A program made the translations under genes and the position numbers. Positions 13,331-20,802 of a stretch of 21,273 nt of DNA are shown in pieces. Below the pieces are notes generated by a model that did no database searches, was not told the origin of the DNA, and saw only the letters and a list, made by a program, of their open reading frames with translations. How positions within the stretch are numbered: position 1 is the first letter of the stretch; each line of letters starts with the position of its first letter. The DNA is from a virus. The stretch spans positions 1-21,273 of the IMG/VR virus record IMGVR_UViG_3300046660_000798, one strand, 5' to 3'.

Positions 13331-15376
13331 TCCCAATTTCACCAATTCTACTTTTGTGGGCTGCCCCTTACGCCAGCTGTCAATTTTGTTAATATAGTAA
13401 TAGCAACTATCCTGCTCAAGATAAACAGGAATGAGTAAATCAAGCTCAAGGATATCGCGTGGGGTTAGTAAAAAGTAACGCACTACTTTTTTGGTTTGCG
13501 TTAGTATTTTTTCCAGTTGGGGATAATAGTTTGTTTTTAAGCCGGCCTGTATACCAGTTTTACCCGGCATATCTTTGAAGCAAAGATTATAGTTGCCATC
13601 GGGTTTATAAAAATAGGGTACTGATATGATATCGTTAACAGTAATGTCATTAGCCACATCGCCGTCAGTAAACTTTATGCTGGTATTATCGCCGTAATTG
13701 CGAAGGTCGATTTTTTGATCAACCAGAATCCGTGGCGATGTGCTAATGCTGAAACTCTCATCATCGCTGGTGGTGTCGGCTTTTTTTATTTGGGCAATAG
13801 TGCCGCCAATGTATGGGCGGTTAAATGTTGGCGCAAACTGGCTTTCAAACAGATCGGCGATGGTTGGTAAGGTTTTATCTGGCACGGTGATCTGTGCATT
13901 GGCGAAGTCTTTTGGTATAATATTATCATCCTCTTTGTATTTCATGTAATTTGTTTGCGCATACCCCCCTAATTGAAATGAGATCGTTTTGCCCTGGTCA
14001 ATGCATCTGCCCGTCCAATTTTTGGCGACAGGAATATTGGCGACAATATCTGCAAAAGAGTTAAATGATATTGTTCTGGTACTGTTATCTGTTTGGCAAA
14101 CAATGCCAAAGCGTTGCAGGGTATCTTTAAGCAGATCTTTTTGGCTGATATCCGGGAAAATACGTTCGCACTGGATTTCCTGGCCGTAAAGTACCGGTTT
14201 TTGATCAGCAACGAACTGAAATTTTGCACCTTTTTTAATGATCACCCGGGTATTGTAACGGTGCAGGTGAAAGGATACAAACAACGATTCTCCTTTTACC
14301 AAGTCAAAATCATGTGTTATTTTGATGTTCTTAAATTCCTCAAAACGATCGCGTGCGCCAGGCGGAGTTGATTTCTGGTCAAAATTTAATCTGACCGTTT
14401 CCCGCGGGTTTGACACGCCATTAACATCACGATAATAGATAAAAAGCTCAAAATAGCCATCGTTGCCGGTACCTACTATGCCCGCCATGGTCATGTCAAA
14501 TATTACACTGGCGGTACCATGAATGGTTTGAGTTGCATGATATTCCTGAAAGCCAATTGGCATAGTGATATCGGGTTTACCTGCATTCAGACCTAAGGGA
14601 TCGCCATCTAACACTATATCTGACGTTGATGTATATGATAACGAGGCCGACTGGCCCAAGCCGTCAACTGCGTTTTGCAGATCGGTGCCGTGCTCAAAAC
14701 TATCGTTAGCAAACTGGCAAATAAGCAATGGATACAATGGATTGTTAAGCAGGGACCCTTTAGCTTTATATCCTGCCGATTTTATCATCAGATCGATAGC
14801 TGTTTTAATAAAAAAACCAGGGCGCTGGTTACGTACATTTATGGGTTCGGTGAAATCAACCTCACCAATAAAACCATAATCAACCACCGGCCAGATCCAG
14901 CCAACTGTATTGGTTTGCGATGTAGCCACGTTTTCGACATCCCATTTATGATCATATGGTTGCCAAAGCAAGGTTTTGCCAAAATTACTCCATTGACTCG
15001 TGCTATCACCCATGTCGTATATCTTACCATCAATGGCATCAAAAAAATCAACATTACCGCTTAATATGGTTACGTTGGCCATATCCTGCTCAATGCTATT
15101 GAGTACTGCCAGTCCGTATGGGATGATCTCGAGCCCGTCCTGTATAATTTTTGCCTGGTAGTTATCATAAGGAAGGGCCGAGGTAAAAGCTATGTCATCC
15201 GGGAAACCCAGTATTTGCCGGTTACGCTGTGTTAGCGGCAGCTTAAACTGGTTGCTGGTATTTCCCTGTTGATTTTTAACCTCGGCCAGGTTATTGATCT
15301 GGAAAGTAAGCGCAATAGGACTATCGTCGGTCAGGTCAACCAGTTGGTCATTAATATAAAGTTGTATTTGATTCAT
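13328..15376 (-). CDS. Tail tip/baseplate-like structural protein
   Basis: The 682-residue protein begins with a domain suggestive of tail-tip proteins: MNQIQLYINDQLVDL, then IALTFQINNLAEVKNQQGNT and SNQFKLPLTQRN, a motif seen in Bacteroidota phage tail proteins upstream of tape measure. The middle is mixed alpha/beta (TAIDLMIKSAGYKAKGSLL; a beta-rich stretch near 290-370) and the C-terminus, KKVVRYFLLTPRDILELDLL then VYLEQDSCYYYINKIDSWRK, resembles the last domain of baseplate hub proteins. It probably helps form the tail tip. I cannot say whether it is the hub or the distal tail protein. The ATG is preceded by AACATTTACTAATCTC without a Shine-Dalgarno site. The lipoprotein gene starts 117 nt away in the other direction. 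Confidence 0.55.
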   Translation of the reverse strand: MNQIQLYINDQLVDLTDDSPIALTFQINNLAEVKNQQGNTSNQFKLPLTQRNRQILGFPDDIAFTSALPYDNYQAKIIQDGLEIIPYGLAVLNSIEQDMANVTILSGNVDFFDAIDGKIYDMGDSTSQWSNFGKTLLWQPYDHKWDVENVATSQTNTVGWIWPVVDYGFIGEVDFTEPINVRNQRPGFFIKTAIDLMIKSAGYKAKGSLLNNPLYPLLICQFANDSFEHGTDLQNAVDGLGQSASLSYTSTSDIVLDGDPLGLNAGKPDITMPIGFQEYHATQTIHGTASVIFDMTMAGIVGTGNDGYFELFIYYRDVNGVSNPRETVRLNFDQKSTPPGARDRFEEFKNIKITHDFDLVKGESLFVSFHLHRYNTRVIIKKGAKFQFVADQKPVLYGQEIQCERIFPDISQKDLLKDTLQRFGIVCQTDNSTRTISFNSFADIVANIPVAKNWTGRCIDQGKTISFQLGGYAQTNYMKYKEDDNIIPKDFANAQITVPDKTLPTIADLFESQFAPTFNRPYIGGTIAQIKKADTTSDDESFSISTSPRILVDQKIDLRNYGDNTSIKFTDGDVANDITVNDIISVPYFYKPDGNYNLCFKDMPGKTGIQAGLKTNYYPQLEKILTQTKKVVRYFLLTPRDILELDLLIPVYLEQDSCYYYINKIDSWRKGQPTKVELVKLG

Positions 15377-15417
15377 GAGATTAGTAAATGTTATTTCCTG
15401 GGCACTACTTAAAATAA

Positions 15418-15449
15418 TTGGGTTATTATCAGTAATTTAATTAAGTTTA
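15418..15449 (+). promoter_or_regulatory. Candidate Bacteroidota-type promoter for the lipoprotein gene
   Basis: TTG at 15418-15420 and TAAGTTTA at 15442-15449, 21 nt apart, approximate the Bacteroidota -33 (TTTG) and -7 (TAnnTTTG) elements, 44 nt before the lipoprotein ATG. The final G of the -7 box is replaced by A. The match is weak, but an independent promoter is expected because the gene faces the opposite way to the operon. Confidence 0.3.
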
Positions 15450-15493
15450 TCTATCGCTTCTGATCCTGACCAGTTAATCTAAAACAGCCTTCA

Positions 15494-15943
15494 ATGCATG
15501 TAAAGTATTTTTTGATAATTGCCATATTGGCATGTGTGCTGGTATCATGCAAAAAAGATGATAAGGCAGCAAGCCCTGCAGTTACTATTGTGGGTAAATG
15601 GTACCTGAAAAAATACCATACCCGCAGCTATAAAAACAATGTACTGTTGAGGGATACCGCCCGTACAGATTACTCTGTTACTGATTTTGAAGTTTTTAGT
15701 AACGACGGTTCAGGCTATACTTCAAATCTGACCCCATCGGGCGAAACAGCACTTATTATATATCAATATACTTTGAATGGTAAAGTATTAACAATTAGCA
15801 AAACGACACCGGCATTTTACGAGGGCACTTACACTATTAATACACTTACCGAAAACGCACTTGAGGTAAGTTATGAAAGTAGGGTAACTATTAATGGCGA
15901 TCATTACTACGGTATTGATAACATTAGTTTTGCGAAAGAATAG
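15494..15943 (+). CDS. Surface lipoprotein, lipocalin-like (phage cargo gene)
   Basis: The 149-residue protein has a signal peptide and lipobox, LVSC with Cys19, followed by KKDD. In Bacteroidota a K-(D/E)2 motif after the Cys is a known lipoprotein export signal for the cell surface. The mature part, IVGKWYLKKYHTR at its start and a series of beta strands (TDFEVFSNDGSGYTS, YQYTLNGKVLTISK, YEGTYTINTLT), resembles the lipocalin-like domain common in Bacteroidota lipoproteins. It is the only rightward gene in the window, wedged between two tail-tip genes: convergent with the 701-residue gene (4 nt between stops) and divergent from the 682-residue gene. That layout suits a moron expressed from the prophage, perhaps altering the host surface. 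It has no obvious role in virion assembly. Confidence 0.75.
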   Translation: MHVKYFLIIAILACVLVSCKKDDKAASPAVTIVGKWYLKKYHTRSYKNNVLLRDTARTDYSVTDFEVFSNDGSGYTSNLTPSGETALIIYQYTLNGKVLTISKTTPAFYEGTYTINTLTENALEVSYESRVTINGDHYYGIDNISFAKE

Positions 15944-15947
15944 TTAA

Positions 15948-18053
15948 CTACTGGGTTTGAATATTTACTGAAGGCATATTGAATGTCAGACTGAATGGAG
16001 CCTGCCCGTTGCGGGTTTCATATTCGCTATAGGTAGCAGTGTTTATAACTATGGTTTGCCACCTGATAGGGTTTTTATTGATCAGCATCTGTACTTTGGG
16101 CGAATACTTTATTGACTGTAGTCCGCGGATGTCATTTACTGACAGGTCTTCGGCCATAACCTTCATTTTTTGCCCTGCACTTTTGCTGATCACTTCTTCA
16201 ATTCCTTCCTGGGTTTGCCAGTTTTGTACAAAGTTTTTGATGATAACCGCATTCTGAACGTCAAGACTTATTTCCTGATTGAAAACAAAACGATAGTAGT
16301 TCCAGGAACCGCTAAGTCCGACCCATCTAAGGTATATGGAGTTATCGTCAACAGCATCATCAATCCTTACGGTTTGTGCCCTGGTTAATGAATGTGTGCC
16401 ATTTTCGTCGTCATACCTGATCTGGATATTAAAATAATAAGCTTCGGGCGGGAAATTGGCATTAACCACAAACCGGTGCAGGCCAACCGGACCCGCTAAT
16501 GGCATTGTAAAAGATGTTTGGTTGCCAATGCTAAATTTACTGCCATCTTCATTCAGGATCCAGGAATTGTCTTCGTTTTGCAGATAATCAGGTTCAGAAC
16601 CGCCCGGCAGTATGTTCCGGTTAATATCCAGCAGGGTAAGCATACAATAGGGCTGGAGGTTTGTCATCTCATCGGTATAAATAAACCCAATGTCAAACGG
16701 ATATCCGGCGGAGTATGCAGGCTCTTTGAAATCTGTTATCCACAGTGCGGGTGTATTAACGTTGGGTACATAAGCCGCTAAATTACCGCCATATTTATCC
16801 CCAAGCTGTTTGGCTGCATAAACTACATAATATGGATGTTGAATTTGACTGAAACTGGTTGTAAATCCCTCGGCCGATCCATCGTCGTAATGCTGCGCGT
16901 ACTCAATTGTGTAACCGGTACAAAGATTGGTATCATAATAATTGGCCTGGTTATAGTCGCTGCTGTCGGCAGGGCGTAACAAACTCTGTAAAAAATTTGA
17001 CAGGTCTGCCTTTATTAACCCTGTATTATCAGGCCGGTTTACTGATTTTATGGTTGATTGTATACCGGTGAGCGGATCTGTATAAGTAATTCGTGTATGC
17101 AGCTCATAATAGGGATACATGCTGTTTATATTAATAAAACCGGTATTGTCATTACTTGTAAAAGGTGTGTTTATTACTATGCTATTGGTGCCAATTACCT
17201 TTTCAATGGTATAAACACCTTTATATGCAGTAGTATTTATATAAACCTTATCGCCGACTTTCACCTTTGGTAAACCTGTATTGGGATCATTGAAATTGGT
17301 ATTAACGCTGATGTTAGCGTGTCCTTGTCCGCTATCGGCTGCTATGCTTTTAATTGTAAAATCTTTTCTTTGATAGGTAAACACAATGGGATTAAACGCC
17401 GCATTCCAACGTGAAATATGACCATCGGGAAGCATTACCGAAGGATCGCCGGTTAACAGGTTGGTGGATGTTGAAATGCTGATCTCAGCCGTATCTGTAC
17501 AGCTCAATGGGTTGCTGTCTTTTACCAACACATGTTTTAGTCCACCGCTCAGGTTAGTAAAAACGGGCGAGGTTTGCCAGTTTGCCCCCATATCTATACT
17601 ATATTGTATGGCTGCAAAACTTGAACTTGCATTGACGGTAATCTGAGCGTCGGCAGCTCCCGGTGCCGACTCGATCTTGTTGATATCTATGTAATTTATC
17701 TTCAAATCACATACAGAAGGATTAGTGGATGGATTATCTCCGGGTTTCACGGAAATTATGCTGAACGATACATAATTGCTCCGGATCATATCGCCCTGGG
17801 GGCTGTATTCGTAATCTCTGATAACCCCTGAATACAGTGGGAATGATTGCCCGGCTACAATAACGGTGAAGTTGCCCGTATATCCGTTTTCGTTACGCTG
17901 ATACGTTACTTCGCAATTATTACCATTGGTGGGTTGCCAGGTATTGGTATCAATAATGCTGATGAAAACATCCCCCTGGTCAATCTGCCCTCCGTTTTGA
18001 TCGGGATAGGTTGTTGAGCTGATTGTTTCATTAATTGTGGCTGTTATACTCAT
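15948..18053 (-). CDS. Large tail-tip/adhesin-like structural protein with SprB-like segment
   Basis: The 701-residue protein is almost all beta-strand in character. Residues about 115-195 (CDLKINYIDIN to AEISIS, with GGLKHVLVKDSNPLSCTD) resemble the SprB repeat found in Bacteroidota surface adhesins, although only one copy is visible. Residues about 241-300 (GHANISVNTNF, KVKVGDKVYINTT, GVYTIEKVIGTNSIVINT) resemble an FCCH-like or Ig-like module of phage structural proteins. The C-terminal half (from about residue 310) alternates Tyr-rich strands (YPYYELHTRITYTD; SIYLRWVGLSGSWNYYRF) and ends with QAPFSLTFNMPSVNIQTQ. It sits upstream of the tail-tip gene and is probably a virion component contacting the host. 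The exact role is unknown. The leader is AACAAAAA before ATG. Confidence 0.55.
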   Translation of the reverse strand: MSITATINETISSTTYPDQNGGQIDQGDVFISIIDTNTWQPTNGNNCEVTYQRNENGYTGNFTVIVAGQSFPLYSGVIRDYEYSPQGDMIRSNYVSFSIISVKPGDNPSTNPSVCDLKINYIDINKIESAPGAADAQITVNASSSFAAIQYSIDMGANWQTSPVFTNLSGGLKHVLVKDSNPLSCTDTAEISISTSTNLLTGDPSVMLPDGHISRWNAAFNPIVFTYQRKDFTIKSIAADSGQGHANISVNTNFNDPNTGLPKVKVGDKVYINTTAYKGVYTIEKVIGTNSIVINTPFTSNDNTGFININSMYPYYELHTRITYTDPLTGIQSTIKSVNRPDNTGLIKADLSNFLQSLLRPADSSDYNQANYYDTNLCTGYTIEYAQHYDDGSAEGFTTSFSQIQHPYYVVYAAKQLGDKYGGNLAAYVPNVNTPALWITDFKEPAYSAGYPFDIGFIYTDEMTNLQPYCMLTLLDINRNILPGGSEPDYLQNEDNSWILNEDGSKFSIGNQTSFTMPLAGPVGLHRFVVNANFPPEAYYFNIQIRYDDENGTHSLTRAQTVRIDDAVDDNSIYLRWVGLSGSWNYYRFVFNQEISLDVQNAVIIKNFVQNWQTQEGIEEVISKSAGQKMKVMAEDLSVNDIRGLQSIKYSPKVQMLINKNPIRWQTIVINTATYSEYETRNGQAPFSLTFNMPSVNIQTQ

Positions 18054-18077
18054 TTTTTGTTAGTTAGAATGTGGGAT

Positions 18078-18518
18078 TTAAAAAACGTCAAAATACATGG
18101 TCGGTAGTGTAATGGTTAAGCCAACACCGGTAGTGTTAACATCAAACTTGTTATAAACCGGTACGCATTTGGCTTTTTGCCCCGCTTTGACCCTGAAGTA
18201 CCGGCCTTCGCCTTCGCGGTATTTTGAAGCGTTTACTACAAATTGGTTAGCGAGGTGCAGTGCTTGCGAGATGTAGGTTTCGTTTTCCGCAGTAAACTGT
18301 CCAAAATCTGTTTTGAATAAAAATTCTATGTAGATGGTAAAGGTGTTATCAACAGAGCCGTTAACCTGAGGACTTACTTCAATAGGTTGAAGCGGGTAAA
18401 GAAATACGCAGGGAAAAGTGACATCATCTGCAAGGGTATTCAGTTCGGATTGGGTGCCATAGGCAAATGCCGGACTGCCGGTGAGTGTTTGTACAATAGC
18501 TTCTATTTGGTTACGCAT
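18078..18518 (-). CDS. Tail terminator/completion-like protein
   Basis: The 146-residue protein starts MRNQIEAIVQTLTGSPAFAYG and contains DDVTFPCVFLYPLQPIEVSP and a strand-rich middle (NTFTIYIEFLFKTDFGQ) followed by a helix (YISQALHLANQFVVNASKY) and ends LTITLPTMYFDVF. The helix-strand-strand-helix-strand order and size fit tail terminator (gpU-like) proteins, which cap the tail and join it to the head, but the match is by shape rather than sequence. It lies between the chaperone and the first large tail-tip gene. A GC-rich element stands just upstream of its ATG. Confidence 0.45.
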   Translation of the reverse strand: MRNQIEAIVQTLTGSPAFAYGTQSELNTLADDVTFPCVFLYPLQPIEVSPQVNGSVDNTFTIYIEFLFKTDFGQFTAENETYISQALHLANQFVVNASKYREGEGRYFRVKAGQKAKCVPVYNKFDVNTTGVGLTITLPTMYFDVF

Positions 18519-18529
18519 AATAATTAAAG

Positions 18530-18556
18530 CCCCGATCCCTGGTTTGGGGTGAGATT
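18530..18556. repeat. GC-rich intergenic element, copy 3
   Basis: On the minus strand ATCTCACCCCAAACCAGGG is followed by ATCGGGGC, 11 nt before the ATG of the 146-residue gene. It shares the C-run/G-run layout and ATCTC edge of copy 1 (3988-4016). CCCC and GGGG could pair. Confidence 0.35.
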
Positions 18557-18589
18557 TGGTGTTTAATAGCCTTGCAGGGATAAGGCGCT

Positions 18590-18850
18590 TCAGATTGTAG
18601 TTTGAGATAGCTCGCTATATCGTTTTTGATATTCGGCTTCGGTTTTGTTGAGCAGTAGTTTGGTAAGTACCCGCTCATATGGCATACTCATGATCAGGTG
18701 CCATTTGGTAATATCGCCGCCTGTTAGTGAATTTACAGTGTTGATGTATTTGAATTTTTCGAACGATTGGATGCCCGCTCTTTTTTCAAGCGCGGTAGGA
18801 GCCGATGCCAAAAGCTTGTTTTCGGTATCGATAAGCTGGGATAACAAGTA
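18590..18850 (-). CDS. -1 frame extension of tail assembly chaperone (gpT-like part of GT fusion)
   Basis: This 86-codon frame overlaps the end of the chaperone gene in the -1 phase. Entry at 18850 by slippage on T TTT TTT would give a product of about 287 residues: chaperone residues 1-201, then YLLSQLIDTENKLL and a mainly helical domain ending AEYQKRYSELSQTTI. The only start available in this frame near the overlap is a TTG at 18847, with no ribosome-binding sequence, so independent translation is unlikely. In lambda the T part binds the tape measure; the same role is inferred. The translation reads as a well-formed protein (ALEKRAGIQSFEKFKYINTV; TKWHLIMSMPYERVLTKLLL), which supports real coding. 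Confidence 0.65.
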   Translation of the reverse strand, partial: YLLSQLIDTENKLLASAPTALEKRAGIQSFEKFKYINTVNSLTGGDITKWHLIMSMPYERVLTKLLLNKTEAEYQKRYSELSQTTI

Positions 18851-19452
18851 AAAAAATGCTTTGAGATGGGCAGCGCCTCCGTTACCCGTAGTTTTTTAAC
18901 TTCGTCTATAAAGCTTTCCACTTTGTATTCATTGTATTTTTTGCCTGTCGCCCGGCAATAGAAGTATTGAGCCAATACCTGGCAGCAGGCGTTTAATGAA
19001 GGATTAAAATGTTCCTGCCAATCATCTTCACCATATGTTTTTATATGGGTGTTTATTTCTTCGGCTATGATATCGCGTGCAGCCATAAACGCGCCGGCCG
19101 GTTCAACCGAAAGGTTTTGCATTACTTTTACTTTTGTTGTTTGGGGTGAGGTTCCATCAGTTCCAGGTACTGTAAAAACTACTTCTTTAGGGATCTCATT
19201 ACTGTTGTACAGATATTTGATCTGGTAGGATAATGAAAGCACTACATCACCAAACTGGTGCAGATCATCATAGTTTTTAATGTTCTGAAGCTCAGTAACC
19301 GGTATGCCCGAAAGGATGCTGATAGCCTCGATATCTGTTATATCCGGCTTAGCCTGTAAGTCCATCATTTGGCCAAGGGTTACTTCATTTAACTGTGTTG
19401 GCATCTGGATCTGCAGTTTGCCTTCGGTGGTTTTTAATATTCGTTCTGTCAT
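18733..19452 (-). CDS. Tail assembly chaperone (gpG-like)
   Basis: The 239-residue protein fits the chaperone family that prevents premature tape measure polymerisation. It has a helical N-terminal part (LNEVTLGQMMDLQ; AISILSGIPVTELQNI at 43-58), a mid region (VVLSLSYQIKYLY) and a C-terminal helix before KLRVTEALPISKHFF (187-201). After residue 201 the frame runs into a tail (about 38 residues) rich in basic residues and Ser/Thr/Asn, unlike the first 200. A T TTT TTT slippery heptamer sits exactly at codons 199-201 and the -1 frame stays open for another 86 residues. This matches the G/GT arrangement of lambda and many siphophages. It follows terminase by 41 nt and is 6.5 kb from the tape measure gene, further than usual. 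Confidence 0.7.
   Translation of the reverse strand: MTERILKTTEGKLQIQMPTQLNEVTLGQMMDLQAKPDITDIEAISILSGIPVTELQNIKNYDDLHQFGDVVLSLSYQIKYLYNSNEIPKEVVFTVPGTDGTSPQTTKVKVMQNLSVEPAGAFMAARDIIAEEINTHIKTYGEDDWQEHFNPSLNACCQVLAQYFYCRATGKKYNEYKVESFIDEVKKLRVTEALPISKHFFTCYPSLSIPKTSFWHRLLPRLKKERASNRSKNSNTSTL
18850..18856 (-). other. Programmed -1 frameshift site T_TTT_TTT
   Basis: On the minus strand the zero-frame codons CAT TTT TTT ACT (His199-Phe-Phe-Thr202) contain a perfect X_XXY_YYZ slippery heptamer of seven T. The zero frame continues 38 codons to a stop at 18733; the -1 frame continues to 18590. GGAGG lies about 19 nt upstream of the heptamer, rather far for an internal Shine-Dalgarno stimulator. 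No strong downstream hairpin is obvious by eye. Confidence 0.7.
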
Positions 19453-19493
19453 AGCTATAAAGCCTGTATAGGTTTTGTGAATAATTATCGATG

Positions 19494-20753
19494 TTAGATA
19501 AGCCCGTGTAATGCGCTTATTTGCTGATTGCCTGGCTGGTGCGGAAGGCGTGACTGAAGTTTTCCGGCATTATGTATTTTTAATTTATTGAGGGCGATAT
19601 ACCTTAACGGATCTATTAAGTGGTTCCATGAATCAACTGGTTCATTAACCGTTTTGCCTGTTGCATCTGCACGCCATTTGTAACGGTTAAGCTCGTTGCG
19701 CAGGTTTACGCTGTTGCGGGTTACATTTATTTTGTAGCGTTTAAGAATATCGATAGAATTTTTAACACTATCTGCGCCTTTTTTTGCAGGGGTAATGCGC
19801 CATCCGAGGCGCTTTAACTCTTCTATTGATTTGGGCTCGGCGCTATCAGCAATAATTTCGTTGTTAATATTTACACCCGCCTCTTTTAGCTTTGTCGATA
19901 TATCCGTGTTGGTTAAACCCGTTTCATAAAACAACTCATTAGCCCACAGTTCGCCATTTTGCTGGTATAGTTCAAGGCACCCGGTTTCGTCGTTGGTAAA
20001 ACCAAAATCCAAACCGAGGGCTATCAAACGCGCATCTGCAGGAACAGATTCACAGATATACCAGTTATTAAATATGAGGCCTGTTATTTTGCCGGTTAAG
20101 CCCCGGGCATATACCTTCCATAATTCAATGTCAACAGCTTTTAGCGCTTCAATTTTATCTCGCACTTCAGGAGCTAAAAACGGGTTGTGCCTGTGATCGG
20201 ATACGATGAGCTGTACCCCTGGTTTGCCAATTAAGTGCTCGTGTACCCAGAAACCTGTATTGGGGTTGTAATCAATAAAAATACGTTTTTTAGTGCGTAA
20301 CGCCAGTTCTGTATATACATCCCATGTCAAACCATTGGCTTCATTTATAAACAGATAATCGCGCTTGCCGGATTTCGCGTCCTGGCTGTTGTCGTAGCTT
20401 TTAAACTCGATTATACTGCCGTTCAGAAATTCGAAAATGCGGTCGCTTTTATTGTAGTTTTTAATTTTTGCCTGTAATACCGGCGATGAGTTAAATATAT
20501 TCAATGCATCGCGCATTGCACCTGCTTTAAGGTTGGGAATATCCTGCCCAACTATAGTTATTACCTGCTTTGGACTTTCGCCTGCAATACAAAACAGCGC
20601 CTGCTCAATGGCAAATGTTTTACCGCTGCTGGTGCCTCCCTGGTTAATTACTATATGCGCGGTTGACTGATAATTTTGTTTGAACAGGATAGAACACTGA
20701 AAGCCTTCAGGCTCCTTTGATGTAATATCGGGGCTTGTTTCTTCATTGGTCAT
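19494..20753 (-). CDS. terL: Terminase large subunit
   Basis: The 419-residue protein has both terminase domains. The ATPase half has Walker A, GGTSSGKT (39-46, Lys45), a Walker B-type segment, DYLFINEAN (132-140, Glu138 as catalytic acid), and a coupling-type motif DYNP (161-164). The nuclease half has LDFGFTNDETG (248-258, Asp249), IADSAEP (301-307, Asp303) and DSWNHLIDPLRY (374-385, Asp381), the three acidic clusters of the RNase H-like fold. The arrangement is that of the Terminase_3/6 type. It pumps DNA through the portal and cuts it. It follows small terminase by 49 nt. No Shine-Dalgarno site precedes the ATG, only AATTAATAACA. The length is on the short side but both domains are complete. 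Confidence 0.93.
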   Translation of the reverse strand: MTNEETSPDITSKEPEGFQCSILFKQNYQSTAHIVINQGGTSSGKTFAIEQALFCIAGESPKQVITIVGQDIPNLKAGAMRDALNIFNSSPVLQAKIKNYNKSDRIFEFLNGSIIEFKSYDNSQDAKSGKRDYLFINEANGLTWDVYTELALRTKKRIFIDYNPNTGFWVHEHLIGKPGVQLIVSDHRHNPFLAPEVRDKIEALKAVDIELWKVYARGLTGKITGLIFNNWYICESVPADARLIALGLDFGFTNDETGCLELYQQNGELWANELFYETGLTNTDISTKLKEAGVNINNEIIADSAEPKSIEELKRLGWRITPAKKGADSVKNSIDILKRYKINVTRNSVNLRNELNRYKWRADATGKTVNEPVDSWNHLIDPLRYIALNKLKIHNAGKLQSRLPHQPGNQQISALHGLI

Positions 20754-20802
20754 TGTTATTAATTGTTAATCCGGTAGCCCAAGTGTACATGGGGCTCCTG
20801 TG

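Noticed and set aside
13312-13345. Factor-independent terminator after the 682-residue gene
   Set aside because: The stem is short and is followed by AAAAACAATT rather than a U-run on the coding strand, so only a hairpin is reported.
14675-15064. 129-residue plus-strand reading frame
   Set aside because: It is the antisense shadow of the 682-residue tail-tip gene, with Cys/Ile-rich unstructured translation and no start signals.
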